Below, piece after piece: positions 1 to 4,621 of a stretch of 6,076 nt of DNA (the stretch's first letter is position 1; each line of letters opens with the position of its first letter). Source of the DNA: Candidatus Woesearchaeota archaeon (GTDB lineage: Archaea; Nanoarchaeota; Nanoarchaeia; Woesearchaeales; CALCXY01); assembly GCA_030751555.1 (NCBI GenBank), contig JASMFX010000129.1:1-6076 (forward strand). Direction: 5' to 3'. A model generated the notes under the pieces. It saw nothing but the letters and a program-made list of their open reading frames with translations, ran no database searches and was not told the DNA's origin. Position numbers and translations under genes: made by a program.

Positions 1-1
1 T

Positions 2-220
2 TTTGCTGAAAGATTAAAGCTCTTTTCTCATGATAGGATTAGTCTGGGCACACCAGCAGACCATACATATCACTCTACGGTTAAATTGAGATACATTGAT
101 CCAAAGGTTTTGCAGAATGGCAAAACATTGAAAGTCTCAGAATTAGAGCCAGAATTAATAAAAAAAATCGAGAAATTCAAAAAACTATTTAAACAAGGAT
201 ATTATCTAAAAATCAGTTAA
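2..220 (+). CDS. 3' end of an unrecognised protein gene (partial, 72 codons visible)
   Basis: An open frame runs in from the left edge and stops at TAA 218-220; its start lies outside the window. The visible C-terminal 72 residues include AERLKLFSHDRISLGTPAD near the beginning and end in a basic, lysine-rich helix-like tail finishing GYYLKIS. I do not recognise the family. The stop codon is separated by only one base from the ATG of the HIT gene, so the two are very likely co-transcribed and translationally coupled. The reading is supported by normal amino-acid composition and lack of stops across the whole segment. No catalytic motif can be named from this fragment. Confidence 0.7.
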   Translation, partial: FAERLKLFSHDRISLGTPADHTYHSTVKLRYIDPKVLQNGKTLKVSELEPELIKKIEKFKKLFKQGYYLKIS

Positions 221-221
221 G

Positions 222-632
222 ATGACAGATTGTATATTTTGCAAAATAATTAAAGGTGAACTGCCTTGCTCAAAGATCTATGAAGATGATAAAATCTTCT
301 CTTTCTTAGATATTGGTCCAGTAAACAAAGGCCATACATTAGTTATTCCTAAGGAACACCATGAAGTCTTGATGGATGTCCCTGATGATTTGTTAAAAGA
401 ACTAGCTCTTGCTGTGAAAAAGATCTCAAAAGCAGTCATGAAAGGAACTGGTTGTGATGGTTTAACTGTTGGAATATCAAATTACAAAGCAGGAGGCCAG
501 GTCGTCCCTCATGCTCATTTCCACATCATGCCAAGGTTAGAAGATGATGGCTTAAAGATGTGGCCTCAGGGCAAGTATGATGATGGTGAGATGGATAACT
601 ACAAAGATAAAATTATTAATGCATTGAAATAA
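222..632 (+). CDS. HIT-family protein (histidine triad nucleotide hydrolase/transferase)
   Basis: The 136-residue product has the length and layout of a single-domain HIT protein of the Hint branch. The signature histidine triad is PHAHFHIMP, with H97, H99 and H101; by analogy with Hint and Fhit the middle histidine (H99) is the nucleophile that forms the nucleotidyl intermediate. The N-terminal CIFCKI (C4, C7) together with H46/H47 matches the zinc-binding version of the fold, and LDIGPVNKGHTLVIPKEHH (30-48) is the usual strand-turn-strand region. Hint-like enzymes split nucleoside phosphoramidates or AMP-lysine type bonds in the cytosol; the true substrate here is unknown. The start is fixed by the conserved N-terminus right after ATG 222. 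It begins one base after the previous stop with no clear Shine-Dalgarno motif, which points to re-initiation. It ends 3 bases short of a convergent gene. Confidence 0.95.
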   Translation: MTDCIFCKIIKGELPCSKIYEDDKIFSFLDIGPVNKGHTLVIPKEHHEVLMDVPDDLLKELALAVKKISKAVMKGTGCDGLTVGISNYKAGGQVVPHAHFHIMPRLEDDGLKMWPQGKYDDGEMDNYKDKIINALK

Positions 633-635
633 TCC

Positions 636-1523
636 CTATAATAAAAAAGTAATGGCATGATTTCTTTCTCTTAATTCTTCCAAATTCAAATCTTCATACT
701 CATTTAAGAGTTGGTTCCAACCATCTAATTTTGCCTGGATTTCCTTTCTGATTTCCTTAATATCTATCTTGTCATCTGGTTGGATATTCAAAGGCATTCC
801 GAAGCCTATAATTTTTCCATTCTCGATATCCATGTATTGGATATTATATTTCCTAGCCATTTCAATAAGTCTCTTTATAACCTTGCGTTTCCATATCTCT
901 TGGACTAAGGGACGAAACTGTGGATCCTCCATCATATGTTCTTCAGAAGATTTGGCATTTGCTAACCTGAAACTAATATTATTTGCAAAACTAAAACTTA
1001 AATTATTTGCAGCGTGTTGTCGTGTGCTATCATTTTGCTTGCCAGCTCGATCGAAAAAATCCTTTTTGAATCCAGTTTTCTGTTCCTGGTACTTTTCCTC
1101 CATTTCTCTTTCCAATAGATCAATGTACAAATCAAAATGGTGGTTTATGACTTTCATAAGGCCTTCCTTAAACGCTTGTTTTTTGATTCCTCCTTCCATA
1201 TTTTTTAGATCTTCCAAAAGAATTCTCTTAAGATCCTCTGATATGCCCTCGGATTGTTCAATCTTTTCTTTTACATGAAGATAAGTCTCATAAGGGCCAT
1301 TATAATCAGGGTGAACACATTTCGCATACCGCTCCAAAATCTTTGAAATATTAAAACTCAAATGAGAATCTCCATATGTTTCCCCAAAAATTTTTACAGG
1401 ATCAGGTCCATCATATTTCTCTAGTTCTTTCTTGACAGCATTGTCAAACCAACTCAATGCATTATCCATCCCTCTCATATAATAGTAGATCTCATACTTG
1501 ACGTATCTTGGATCAGCAGACAT
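636..1523 (-). CDS. Hypothetical helical protein, second gene of a minus-strand pair
   Basis: The 295-residue product is not recognised. It is soluble, charged and predicted mostly helical, with long Glu/Lys-rich stretches (about 85-150 and 205-290). There is no signal peptide or membrane segment. A short internal duplication, NNLSFSFA followed by NNISFRLA (173-188), sits in its middle. The frame overlaps the preceding gene by 49 bases. Two starts compete: ATG 1523, with GGAG only one base upstream, which is too close to be a standard ribosome site; and ATG 1478 (residue 16), which overlaps the upstream TGA as ATGA, a common coupling arrangement, giving 280 residues. However, residues 1-20 (KYEIYYYMRGMDN) look like genuine protein. 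An indel that split one longer gene is therefore a real alternative. The last codon is 3 bases from the convergent HIT gene. Confidence 0.75.
   Translation of the reverse strand: MSADPRYVKYEIYYYMRGMDNALSWFDNAVKKELEKYDGPDPVKIFGETYGDSHLSFNISKILERYAKCVHPDYNGPYETYLHVKEKIEQSEGISEDLKRILLEDLKNMEGGIKKQAFKEGLMKVINHHFDLYIDLLEREMEEKYQEQKTGFKKDFFDRAGKQNDSTRQHAANNLSFSFANNISFRLANAKSSEEHMMEDPQFRPLVQEIWKRKVIKRLIEMARKYNIQYMDIENGKIIGFGMPLNIQPDDKIDIKEIRKEIQAKLDGWNQLLNEYEDLNLEELRERNHAITFLL
961..1008 (-). repeat. Imperfect 24-base tandem duplication inside a hypothetical gene
   Basis: Bases 961-984 and 985-1008 align without gaps with five mismatches (19 of 24 identical). They encode, in the minus-strand gene, NNISFRLA and NNLSFSFA. 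The unit is a multiple of three, so the frame is kept. It is a small in-frame duplication, probably old given the divergence. Confidence 0.6.
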
Positions 1524-1930
1524 TCTCCAACGAGGGTTCCCTTAGGTTTTTTATACATTCTTGCATCAGATTCAATGCTAGTCAATAAGCTGTAGATATT
1601 ACCAACAATGTTGAAACATGAAATTGAATCACCTTTAGCAGCCGCAGCATCCATTTCATCTTCCAATCGATTAATCTTTTGCATCTGTTCCATTGTTGGT
1701 TCCTTAAACCATTTTTTTGGAGTGGATACTTCTCCTGATTGAGCTCTATCACTTCTTTTGACGAGTTCTACCCACCCAACATATATAGTTGTCCCCATCA
1801 GAATTGTTATCATGGCATCCCTAAAAACCTTGCTTGGGCTATTAAAAGCATTCTTAACTCTTTGAAACACTCTCCCAACAATGGTTCCTCTTTTTCTTGT
1901 TGGACCAATTCTCCTTCTCTGTGGAATCAT
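1475..1930 (-). CDS. Hypothetical single-pass membrane protein, first gene of a minus-strand pair
   Basis: The 151-residue product is unrecognised. It opens with a strongly basic stretch (MIPQRRRIGPTRKRG) rich in Arg/Lys to about residue 37. One moderately hydrophobic segment follows (about 38-57, AMITILMGTTIYVGWVELV), which could span the membrane with the N-terminus inside. After it comes a soluble part with a helix around 79-99 (MEQMQKINRLEDEMDAAAAK). The final 15 or so residues (CLLIQDTSSMRSTII) read less like normal protein and lie where the next gene's frame is also open. A frameshift joining the two genes is therefore possible. The start is well supported: a TATA-like box is centred 26-27 bases upstream, giving a leaderless message beginning at ATG 1930. 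Confidence 0.75.
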   Translation of the reverse strand: MIPQRRRIGPTRKRGTIVGRVFQRVKNAFNSPSKVFRDAMITILMGTTIYVGWVELVKRSDRAQSGEVSTPKKWFKEPTMEQMQKINRLEDEMDAAAAKGDSISCFNIVGNIYSLLTSIESDARMYKKPKGTLVGECLLIQDTSSMRSTII

Positions 1931-1950
1931 AGTAAATTTTTAGAAATATG

Positions 1951-1960
1951 ACATTATAAA
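1951..1960 (-). promoter_or_regulatory. Leaderless promoter (TATA box) of the 1930 minus-strand gene
   Basis: Read on the minus strand this is TTTATAATGT, centred 26-27 bases before ATG 1930. It is preceded by a purine-rich CCGAAACA that could serve as the TFB recognition element. Spacing implies that transcription starts at or next to the A of the start codon. Confidence 0.65.
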
Positions 1961-1962
1961 TG

Positions 1963-1977
1963 TTTCGGAGGGTTTTC
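1963..1977. repeat. 15-base direct repeat, left copy
   Basis: TTTCGGAGGGTTTTC occurs here and identically, in the same orientation, at 2697-2711. Its minus-strand reading (GAAAACCCTCCGAAA) ends two bases upstream of the TATA box for the gene starting at 1930. It could be a shared promoter element or one end of an inserted cassette. Confidence 0.75.
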
Positions 1978-2015
1978 AGACCAACCAAAAATTTTCATGT
2001 TTTTTTAGGCAAGGG

Positions 2016-2024
2016 CATATTAAT
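2016..2024 (+). promoter_or_regulatory. Probable leaderless promoter of the PIN nuclease gene
   Basis: CATATTAAT is centred about 25-26 bases before ATG 2046, the spacing seen for the other leaderless genes of this window, with a purine-rich AAGGG just upstream as possible TFB element. The box is weaker than the TTTATAAA boxes elsewhere. Confidence 0.45.
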
Positions 2025-2045
2025 TATGGGGTAGCTTATTAAGTA

Positions 2046-2546
2046 ATGCTAAGAGTAATATTTGATACAAATATTTATGGTGAACTTGTAGAAGAGCCAA
2101 ACCTAACCATTTATGAAGAAAAATTGAAAAGTAAATATATTATTTACAATTTTTTCCCTATTAGAAAAGAATTAAGAAAAATCAGTGTAAGCTCAATACG
2201 AGGTAGAAAGACAAGAATTGCAGTTTTAGAACTTTTAGATAGGCTGTCAAAAAATCATGAGATCGAGCATTCAGAAAAAATTGAGAAAATATCCAAAAAA
2301 TACTATCAAGTATATGTGAACAAAGGAGGAATCACCCCATGGAGATTTATTAAAATAGGTTTCGAGATCATTGCTTGTGCATCAATCCATAACTTGGACG
2401 TAGTATTTTCTAATGATAGAAAAACAATGTTTAGTTTAAAAGCAATTAAATCATATGAAGAGATTAATAACAATTTTCAGTTAAAAACTCCAAAATTATT
2501 AATATATGAAGATTTAATGAATCAAATTAAAACTCATTTTTCATGA
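2046..2546 (+). CDS. PIN-domain endoribonuclease, VapC-type, without adjacent classical antitoxin
   Basis: The 166-residue product begins MLRVIFDTNIYG, the hallmark first strand of PIN domains with the metal-binding aspartate D7 and N9. The other acidic positions fit: E42 in IRKELR, E107 in GFEIIACAS (many relatives have Asp here), and D124 in VVFSNDRKTM, the last motif of the family. PIN proteins are metal-dependent RNases, often toxins of VapBC pairs acting on tRNA, rRNA or mRNA. No VapB-like gene lies directly upstream on the same strand: the 115 bases before it are promoter region shared with a divergent gene. It is therefore either a solitary PIN RNase or has an unusual partner. Its codons are visibly richer in A/T (many AAA, AAT, ATT) than the flanking asparaginase. 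It lies between two 15-base direct repeats. Its 3' end overlaps a convergent 39-codon gene by 13 bases. Confidence 0.85.
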   Translation: MLRVIFDTNIYGELVEEPNLTIYEEKLKSKYIIYNFFPIRKELRKISVSSIRGRKTRIAVLELLDRLSKNHEIEHSEKIEKISKKYYQVYVNKGGITPWRFIKIGFEIIACASIHNLDVVFSNDRKTMFSLKAIKSYEEINNNFQLKTPKLLIYEDLMNQIKTHFS

Positions 2547-2653
2547 TTCCATTGTCTCTTAAAATCCTTCATGATTTCTTTAAAATCAGGATAACTTTGC
2601 ACTTCTTTAATTAACTTGTAAAATTTCTCATCTGACATTAATTTTCTTTTCAT
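2534..2653 (-). CDS. Small protein gene, 39 residues, convergent to the PIN gene
   Basis: A short minus-strand frame runs from ATG 2653 to TGA 2536-2534. The product starts MKRKLMSDEKFYKLIKEV and continues with YPDFKEIMKDFKRQW before a short charged end. It is basic, with well-placed hydrophobic residues consistent with two short amphipathic helices; no family is recognised. The main support is its promoter: a perfect TTTATAAA box is centred 26-27 bases before this ATG, exactly the spacing used by other genes here. It lies downstream of the asparaginase on the same strand and overlaps the end of the PIN gene by 13 bases tail to tail. It could be a stand-alone small protein or a partner or antagonist of the PIN protein; the latter is only inference from position. 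Confidence 0.6.
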   Translation of the reverse strand: MKRKLMSDEKFYKLIKEVQSYPDFKEIMKDFKRQWNHEK

Positions 2654-2675
2654 ATCTAAAAATAATCATTACTCA

Positions 2676-2683
2676 TTTATAAA
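2676..2683 (-). promoter_or_regulatory. Leaderless promoter (TATA box) of the 39-residue protein gene
   Basis: TTTATAAA is centred 26-27 bases before ATG 2653 on the minus strand, preceded by AGCAAAG as possible TFB element. The motif reads the same on both strands, but no gene starts at the matching distance on the plus strand, so the minus direction is preferred. Confidence 0.6.
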
Positions 2684-2696
2684 CTTTGCTTTTAAA

Positions 2697-2711
2697 TTTC
2701 GGAGGGTTTTC
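2697..2711. repeat. 15-base direct repeat, right copy
   Basis: Identical to 1963-1977 and in the same orientation. It begins 11 bases beyond the asparaginase stop on the minus strand and lies upstream of the promoter of the 39-residue protein gene. On the minus strand it is directly followed by TTTAAAAG, a second AT-rich candidate box. Confidence 0.75.
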
Positions 2712-2722
2712 GACAAGCCAAT

Positions 2723-3913
2723 TCACTTCCTCAAAGACGTAATCTCATTCGCATAGACATCATTGACAACTAAATCTTTAATAGTATCACAATCCTTCTC
2801 ATCAGCCATTATCTTCATAACCTTGACAGCTGCATCATGCGGCAGCATATCTCTAAGGGGAACTGCCCCTGCTTCGATGATAATACTTCCAACTTCATAT
2901 GATGATCCAGATCCAGTAATCCCACTAGGACATTGGCTTGCAATAAACACAGGGATTCCCTCTTCAGTGTATTCCTTTATTTGAGGTGCGAACCATCTAG
3001 CAGCATTACCTGGGCCATATGAGGATATAACTACTGCTTTGCAATCACTTGTTGAAACAGCCGCTTCTAGGAGAGCAGGCGTAGTGCCTGGGTTAAGAGA
3101 AAACTCCAAAACACTCTTATCAAATCCAGGGCTATAAACTAAATTACTGCTAATGTGTGCGCCTCTAGGATGTATCTTTGTATCGTCAAGAATCAATCCT
3201 TGGCCTCCAATATACCCCACCCTTCCATACATAGGAGATTCAAATCCTTTTACTTCATCATCCCTCACTTTTAATACCCTGCTACCAAGATGGATATCAT
3301 TGTTAAAGTTAACCACGACCTCGGCAATGTCTTCTCCAGCTAGGTGTATAGCTGAGGTTACATTCATAATAACATCTGTTCCAAATCTATTCAGAATGCA
3401 TTGGCCTCCTGTGTAGACTATGGGTATGCTGGGATTCCTAAACATAAACGCTGTCGCAGCTGCAGTATAATGCATGGTATCTGTCCCTCCCAAACCAACA
3501 ACTCCATCTACGTTCTCATAATTCTCCATAATAAGTTTACCAATGTTTTCCCAAACCTGCACATTAATTTCTGTACTGTCGAGGCTAGAGATGTGATAAC
3601 CAATAATATTGTAATCTTTTTTAATACTCACAACCTTATTAATCGTAGTAAGAAGGTTCTCCAACGTTAGGTCTGGCTTGAGTTCAAGCTTCCCTGTTCG
3701 CTTGTTGCGTTTTTTCTTCATGCCAAGCGTTCCACCAGTATAAAAAACCAAAATAGTGGGCTTTCTTTTTTTACCAGTCCAATCTAATACCTGTCTAGGC
3801 TCAGGAACCTCCTTTTTGATAAATCTCCGATAGATTTTCTCGCCTTCTTTGTATCCTTTTCTTTTACTTGCCACTGTCATCCCTCTTGGTATCCTTTTAC
3901 CGCTAAAAAACAT
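2723..3913 (-). CDS. Type I (cytosolic-type) L-asparaginase family amidohydrolase
   Basis: The 396-residue product carries the asparaginase/glutaminase fold and would hydrolyse asparagine to aspartate and ammonia. The catalytic motifs align with E. coli AnsA: YTGGTLGM with nucleophile T62, GGTDTM with T144-D145, and K215 in SRVLKVRDD. SLDSTEI (110-116) matches the substrate-binding loop. The C-terminal domain has YGPGNAA, SQCPSGIT and the AGAVPLRDMLPHDAAVKVMKI stretch. Two features are odd. The near-invariant histidine of the HGTDTM motif is glycine (G142). About 50 basic residues precede the fold. That extension does not resemble the N-terminal domain of GatD, and no gatE is nearby, so asparaginase is preferred over tRNA amidotransferase. 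The start at 3913 follows an in-frame TGA immediately upstream; ATG 3880 (residue 12) is an alternative. It is divergent from the Lrp-type regulator. Confidence 0.9.
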   Translation of the reverse strand: MFFSGKRIPRGMTVASKRKGYKEGEKIYRRFIKKEVPEPRQVLDWTGKKRKPTILVFYTGGTLGMKKKRNKRTGKLELKPDLTLENLLTTINKVVSIKKDYNIIGYHISSLDSTEINVQVWENIGKLIMENYENVDGVVGLGGTDTMHYTAAATAFMFRNPSIPIVYTGGQCILNRFGTDVIMNVTSAIHLAGEDIAEVVVNFNNDIHLGSRVLKVRDDEVKGFESPMYGRVGYIGGQGLILDDTKIHPRGAHISSNLVYSPGFDKSVLEFSLNPGTTPALLEAAVSTSDCKAVVISSYGPGNAARWFAPQIKEYTEEGIPVFIASQCPSGITGSGSSYEVGSIIIEAGAVPLRDMLPHDAAVKVMKIMADEKDCDTIKDLVVNDVYANEITSLRK

Positions 3914-3967
3914 TCAATACATTCTCTATACTGTCATTCCTCCCTCATGGTGAATCTGGAAAGGGTC

Positions 3968-3980
3968 ATTATTAATAAGT
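3968..3980 (-). promoter_or_regulatory. Weak candidate promoter of the asparaginase gene
   Basis: On the minus strand, ACTTATTAATAAT is the best TATA-like stretch upstream of the asparaginase. It would start transcription near 3948-3950 and leave a leader of about 35 bases containing a GGGAGG motif (3939-3944). No TATA-like box sits at leaderless spacing from either possible start, so this gene differs from its neighbours. Confidence 0.3.
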
Positions 3981-4022
3981 TTATTCCATAAATAGTGAGA
4001 AATAGTACCAAAAAGCGTTAGA

Positions 4023-4030
4023 TTTATAAA
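4023..4030 (+). promoter_or_regulatory. Leaderless promoter (TATA box) of the Lrp/AsnC regulator
   Basis: TTTATAAA is centred 27-28 bases before ATG 4054, so transcription should begin at or next to the start codon. The interval between box and start is filled by a perfect palindrome, which implies control at this promoter. Confidence 0.7.
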
Positions 4031-4033
4031 GAA

Positions 4034-4053
4034 AAGGGAACATATGTTCCCTT
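4034..4053. promoter_or_regulatory. Perfect 20-base palindrome, likely operator of the Lrp/AsnC gene
   Basis: AAGGGAACATATGTTCCCTT is its own reverse complement over all 20 bases. It starts three bases after the TATA box and ends at the base before the ATG, so a bound dimer would cover the transcription start and block polymerase. Lrp/AsnC proteins commonly bind such dyads and repress their own genes; binding by this gene's product is inference. Confidence 0.75.
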
Positions 4054-4488
4054 ATGGACGATAAAGATAGAAAAATACTCGAACTCCTGAAGGAGGATAG
4101 CAGCCTAACGACGAGAAAGATAGCTAAGCAAACCCATATTCCTATTACCACTGTTCATAAAAGGATCCAGAAGCTTAAGGCTAGTAATATCATCAAAAGA
4201 TACACCATTGAGCTAGATTATGACCAGCTCGGGAAAAGTTTGGGTGCATATATTCTTATCCAAGCTGATTTGAAATTATTAAAGCAAAAGCACAAAACCC
4301 AGATTGATATCATTAACGAGCTCAAGAAGATAGATCAAGTAGAGAAGACTGATATTGTCGTAGGAGGATCTGATATTGTAGCATTTCTCCGAGCTAAAGA
4401 CATCAAAGAATTAGATCAAGCACTATTAGGTAAAATACATGATATAGATGGCATTGTTGATACACAGACAATGATTGTTATACATTAA
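4054..4488 (+). CDS. Lrp/AsnC-family transcriptional regulator
   Basis: The 144-residue product has the typical length and two-part build of Lrp/AsnC proteins. Residues 1-60 form the winged helix-turn-helix: MDDKDRKILELLKEDSSLT, the KIAKQTHI helix, then recognition helix ITTVHKRIQKLKASNII and the wing RYTIELDYDQLG. Residues 63-144 form the RAM ligand-binding domain, with the conserved VVGGSDIVAFLRAKD segment (102-116) that in relatives lines the amino-acid pocket between subunits. Such proteins assemble as dimers to octamers and tune transcription to amino-acid levels. Its start is fixed by a TATA box 27-28 bases upstream and the abutting palindrome, suggesting autoregulation. The gene is divergent from an asparaginase, a plausible target across a 140-base shared region. 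Its stop codon lies inside the 5' arm of a strong stem-loop. Confidence 0.95.
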   Translation: MDDKDRKILELLKEDSSLTTRKIAKQTHIPITTVHKRIQKLKASNIIKRYTIELDYDQLGKSLGAYILIQADLKLLKQKHKTQIDIINELKKIDQVEKTDIVVGGSDIVAFLRAKDIKELDQALLGKIHDIDGIVDTQTMIVIH

Positions 4489-4524
4489 AAAGGGAGCTCC
4501 AGGCGTGAGCGACCTTTTTAATGT
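4482..4524 (+). other. Strong stem-loop overlapping the regulator's stop codon
   Basis: Bases 4482-4493 (ACATTAAAAAGG) pair perfectly with 4513-4524, a 12-bp stem containing the TAA stop of the regulator gene. Inside, G4494-A4495 faces G4511-A4512 as a tandem G-A mismatch, followed by a 4-bp stem (GCTC 4496-4499 with GAGC 4507-4510) and a 7-base loop. It could protect the mRNA 3' end or be the first arm of a structured RNA with the adjacent hairpin. Confidence 0.7.
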
Positions 4525-4527
4525 CCT

Positions 4528-4604
4528 AAAAATCCACCCATTAAATAAATGGGAAGTCCAATATGGCTTCAATCTGAGGTCAGGTGCTTTGGGTGGATTT
4601 TTTT
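4528..4604 (+). terminator. 13-bp stem with enclosed hairpin and T7 tract: terminator, attenuator or structured RNA
   Basis: Bases 4528-4540 (AAAAATCCACCCA) pair perfectly with 4590-4602, closing 49 bases, and the right arm runs into seven Ts (4598-4604). Inside, 4553-4570 folds as GAAGTCC/GGCTTC with one bulge. A competing 6-bp hairpin (CCCATT 4537-4542 with AATGGG 4548-4553) shares bases with the long stem, so two exclusive states exist. The T tract fits archaeal termination. A gene with its own ribosome site starts 17 bases later, so attenuation or a cis-regulatory RNA is an equal reading. Confidence 0.5.
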
Positions 4605-4610
4605 GACACT

Positions 4611-4614
4611 GAGG
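4611..4614 (+). promoter_or_regulatory. Shine-Dalgarno site of the 212-residue protein gene
   Basis: GAGG stands seven bases before ATG 4622. No TATA box is at leaderless distance, and an in-frame TGA at 4610-4612 excludes an upstream start. This motif therefore decides the start and suggests the gene is read from a message with a leader, probably the regulator transcript. Confidence 0.5.
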
Positions 4615-4621
4615 CAAAAAA

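Noticed and set aside
769..1278. Long plus-strand open frame opposite the 295-residue hypothetical gene
   Set aside because: It is antisense to a better frame, its product is an odd Phe/Ser/Ile-rich sequence, and it has no promoter or ribosome site; it is the complement shadow of the minus-strand gene.
2723..3913. GatD subunit of the archaeal Glu-tRNA(Gln) amidotransferase
   Set aside because: The N-terminal extension lacks the typical GatD domain, GatE is not adjacent, and the C-terminal motifs fit cytosolic asparaginase better. It is not fully excluded.
4533..4597. tRNA-like fold, with TCCACCC/GGGTGGA as acceptor and 4553-4570 as anticodon arm
   Set aside because: It is too short (65 bases), the candidate anticodon loop has eight bases, and there is no D arm or T arm with the TTCRA-type loop.
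4528..4610. H/ACA or box C/D guide RNA, since ACA follows the long stem and CTGA occurs twice
   Set aside because: The 13-bp lower stem leaves no room for a guide pocket at the required distance from ACA, and no proper C box (RTGATGA) pairs with the CTGA motifs.
4426..4617. Minus-strand 63-codon frame across the stem-loop region
   Set aside because: It overlaps the end of the secure Lrp gene, has no TATA box at leaderless distance, and its open state follows from the inverted repeats and the opposite strand.
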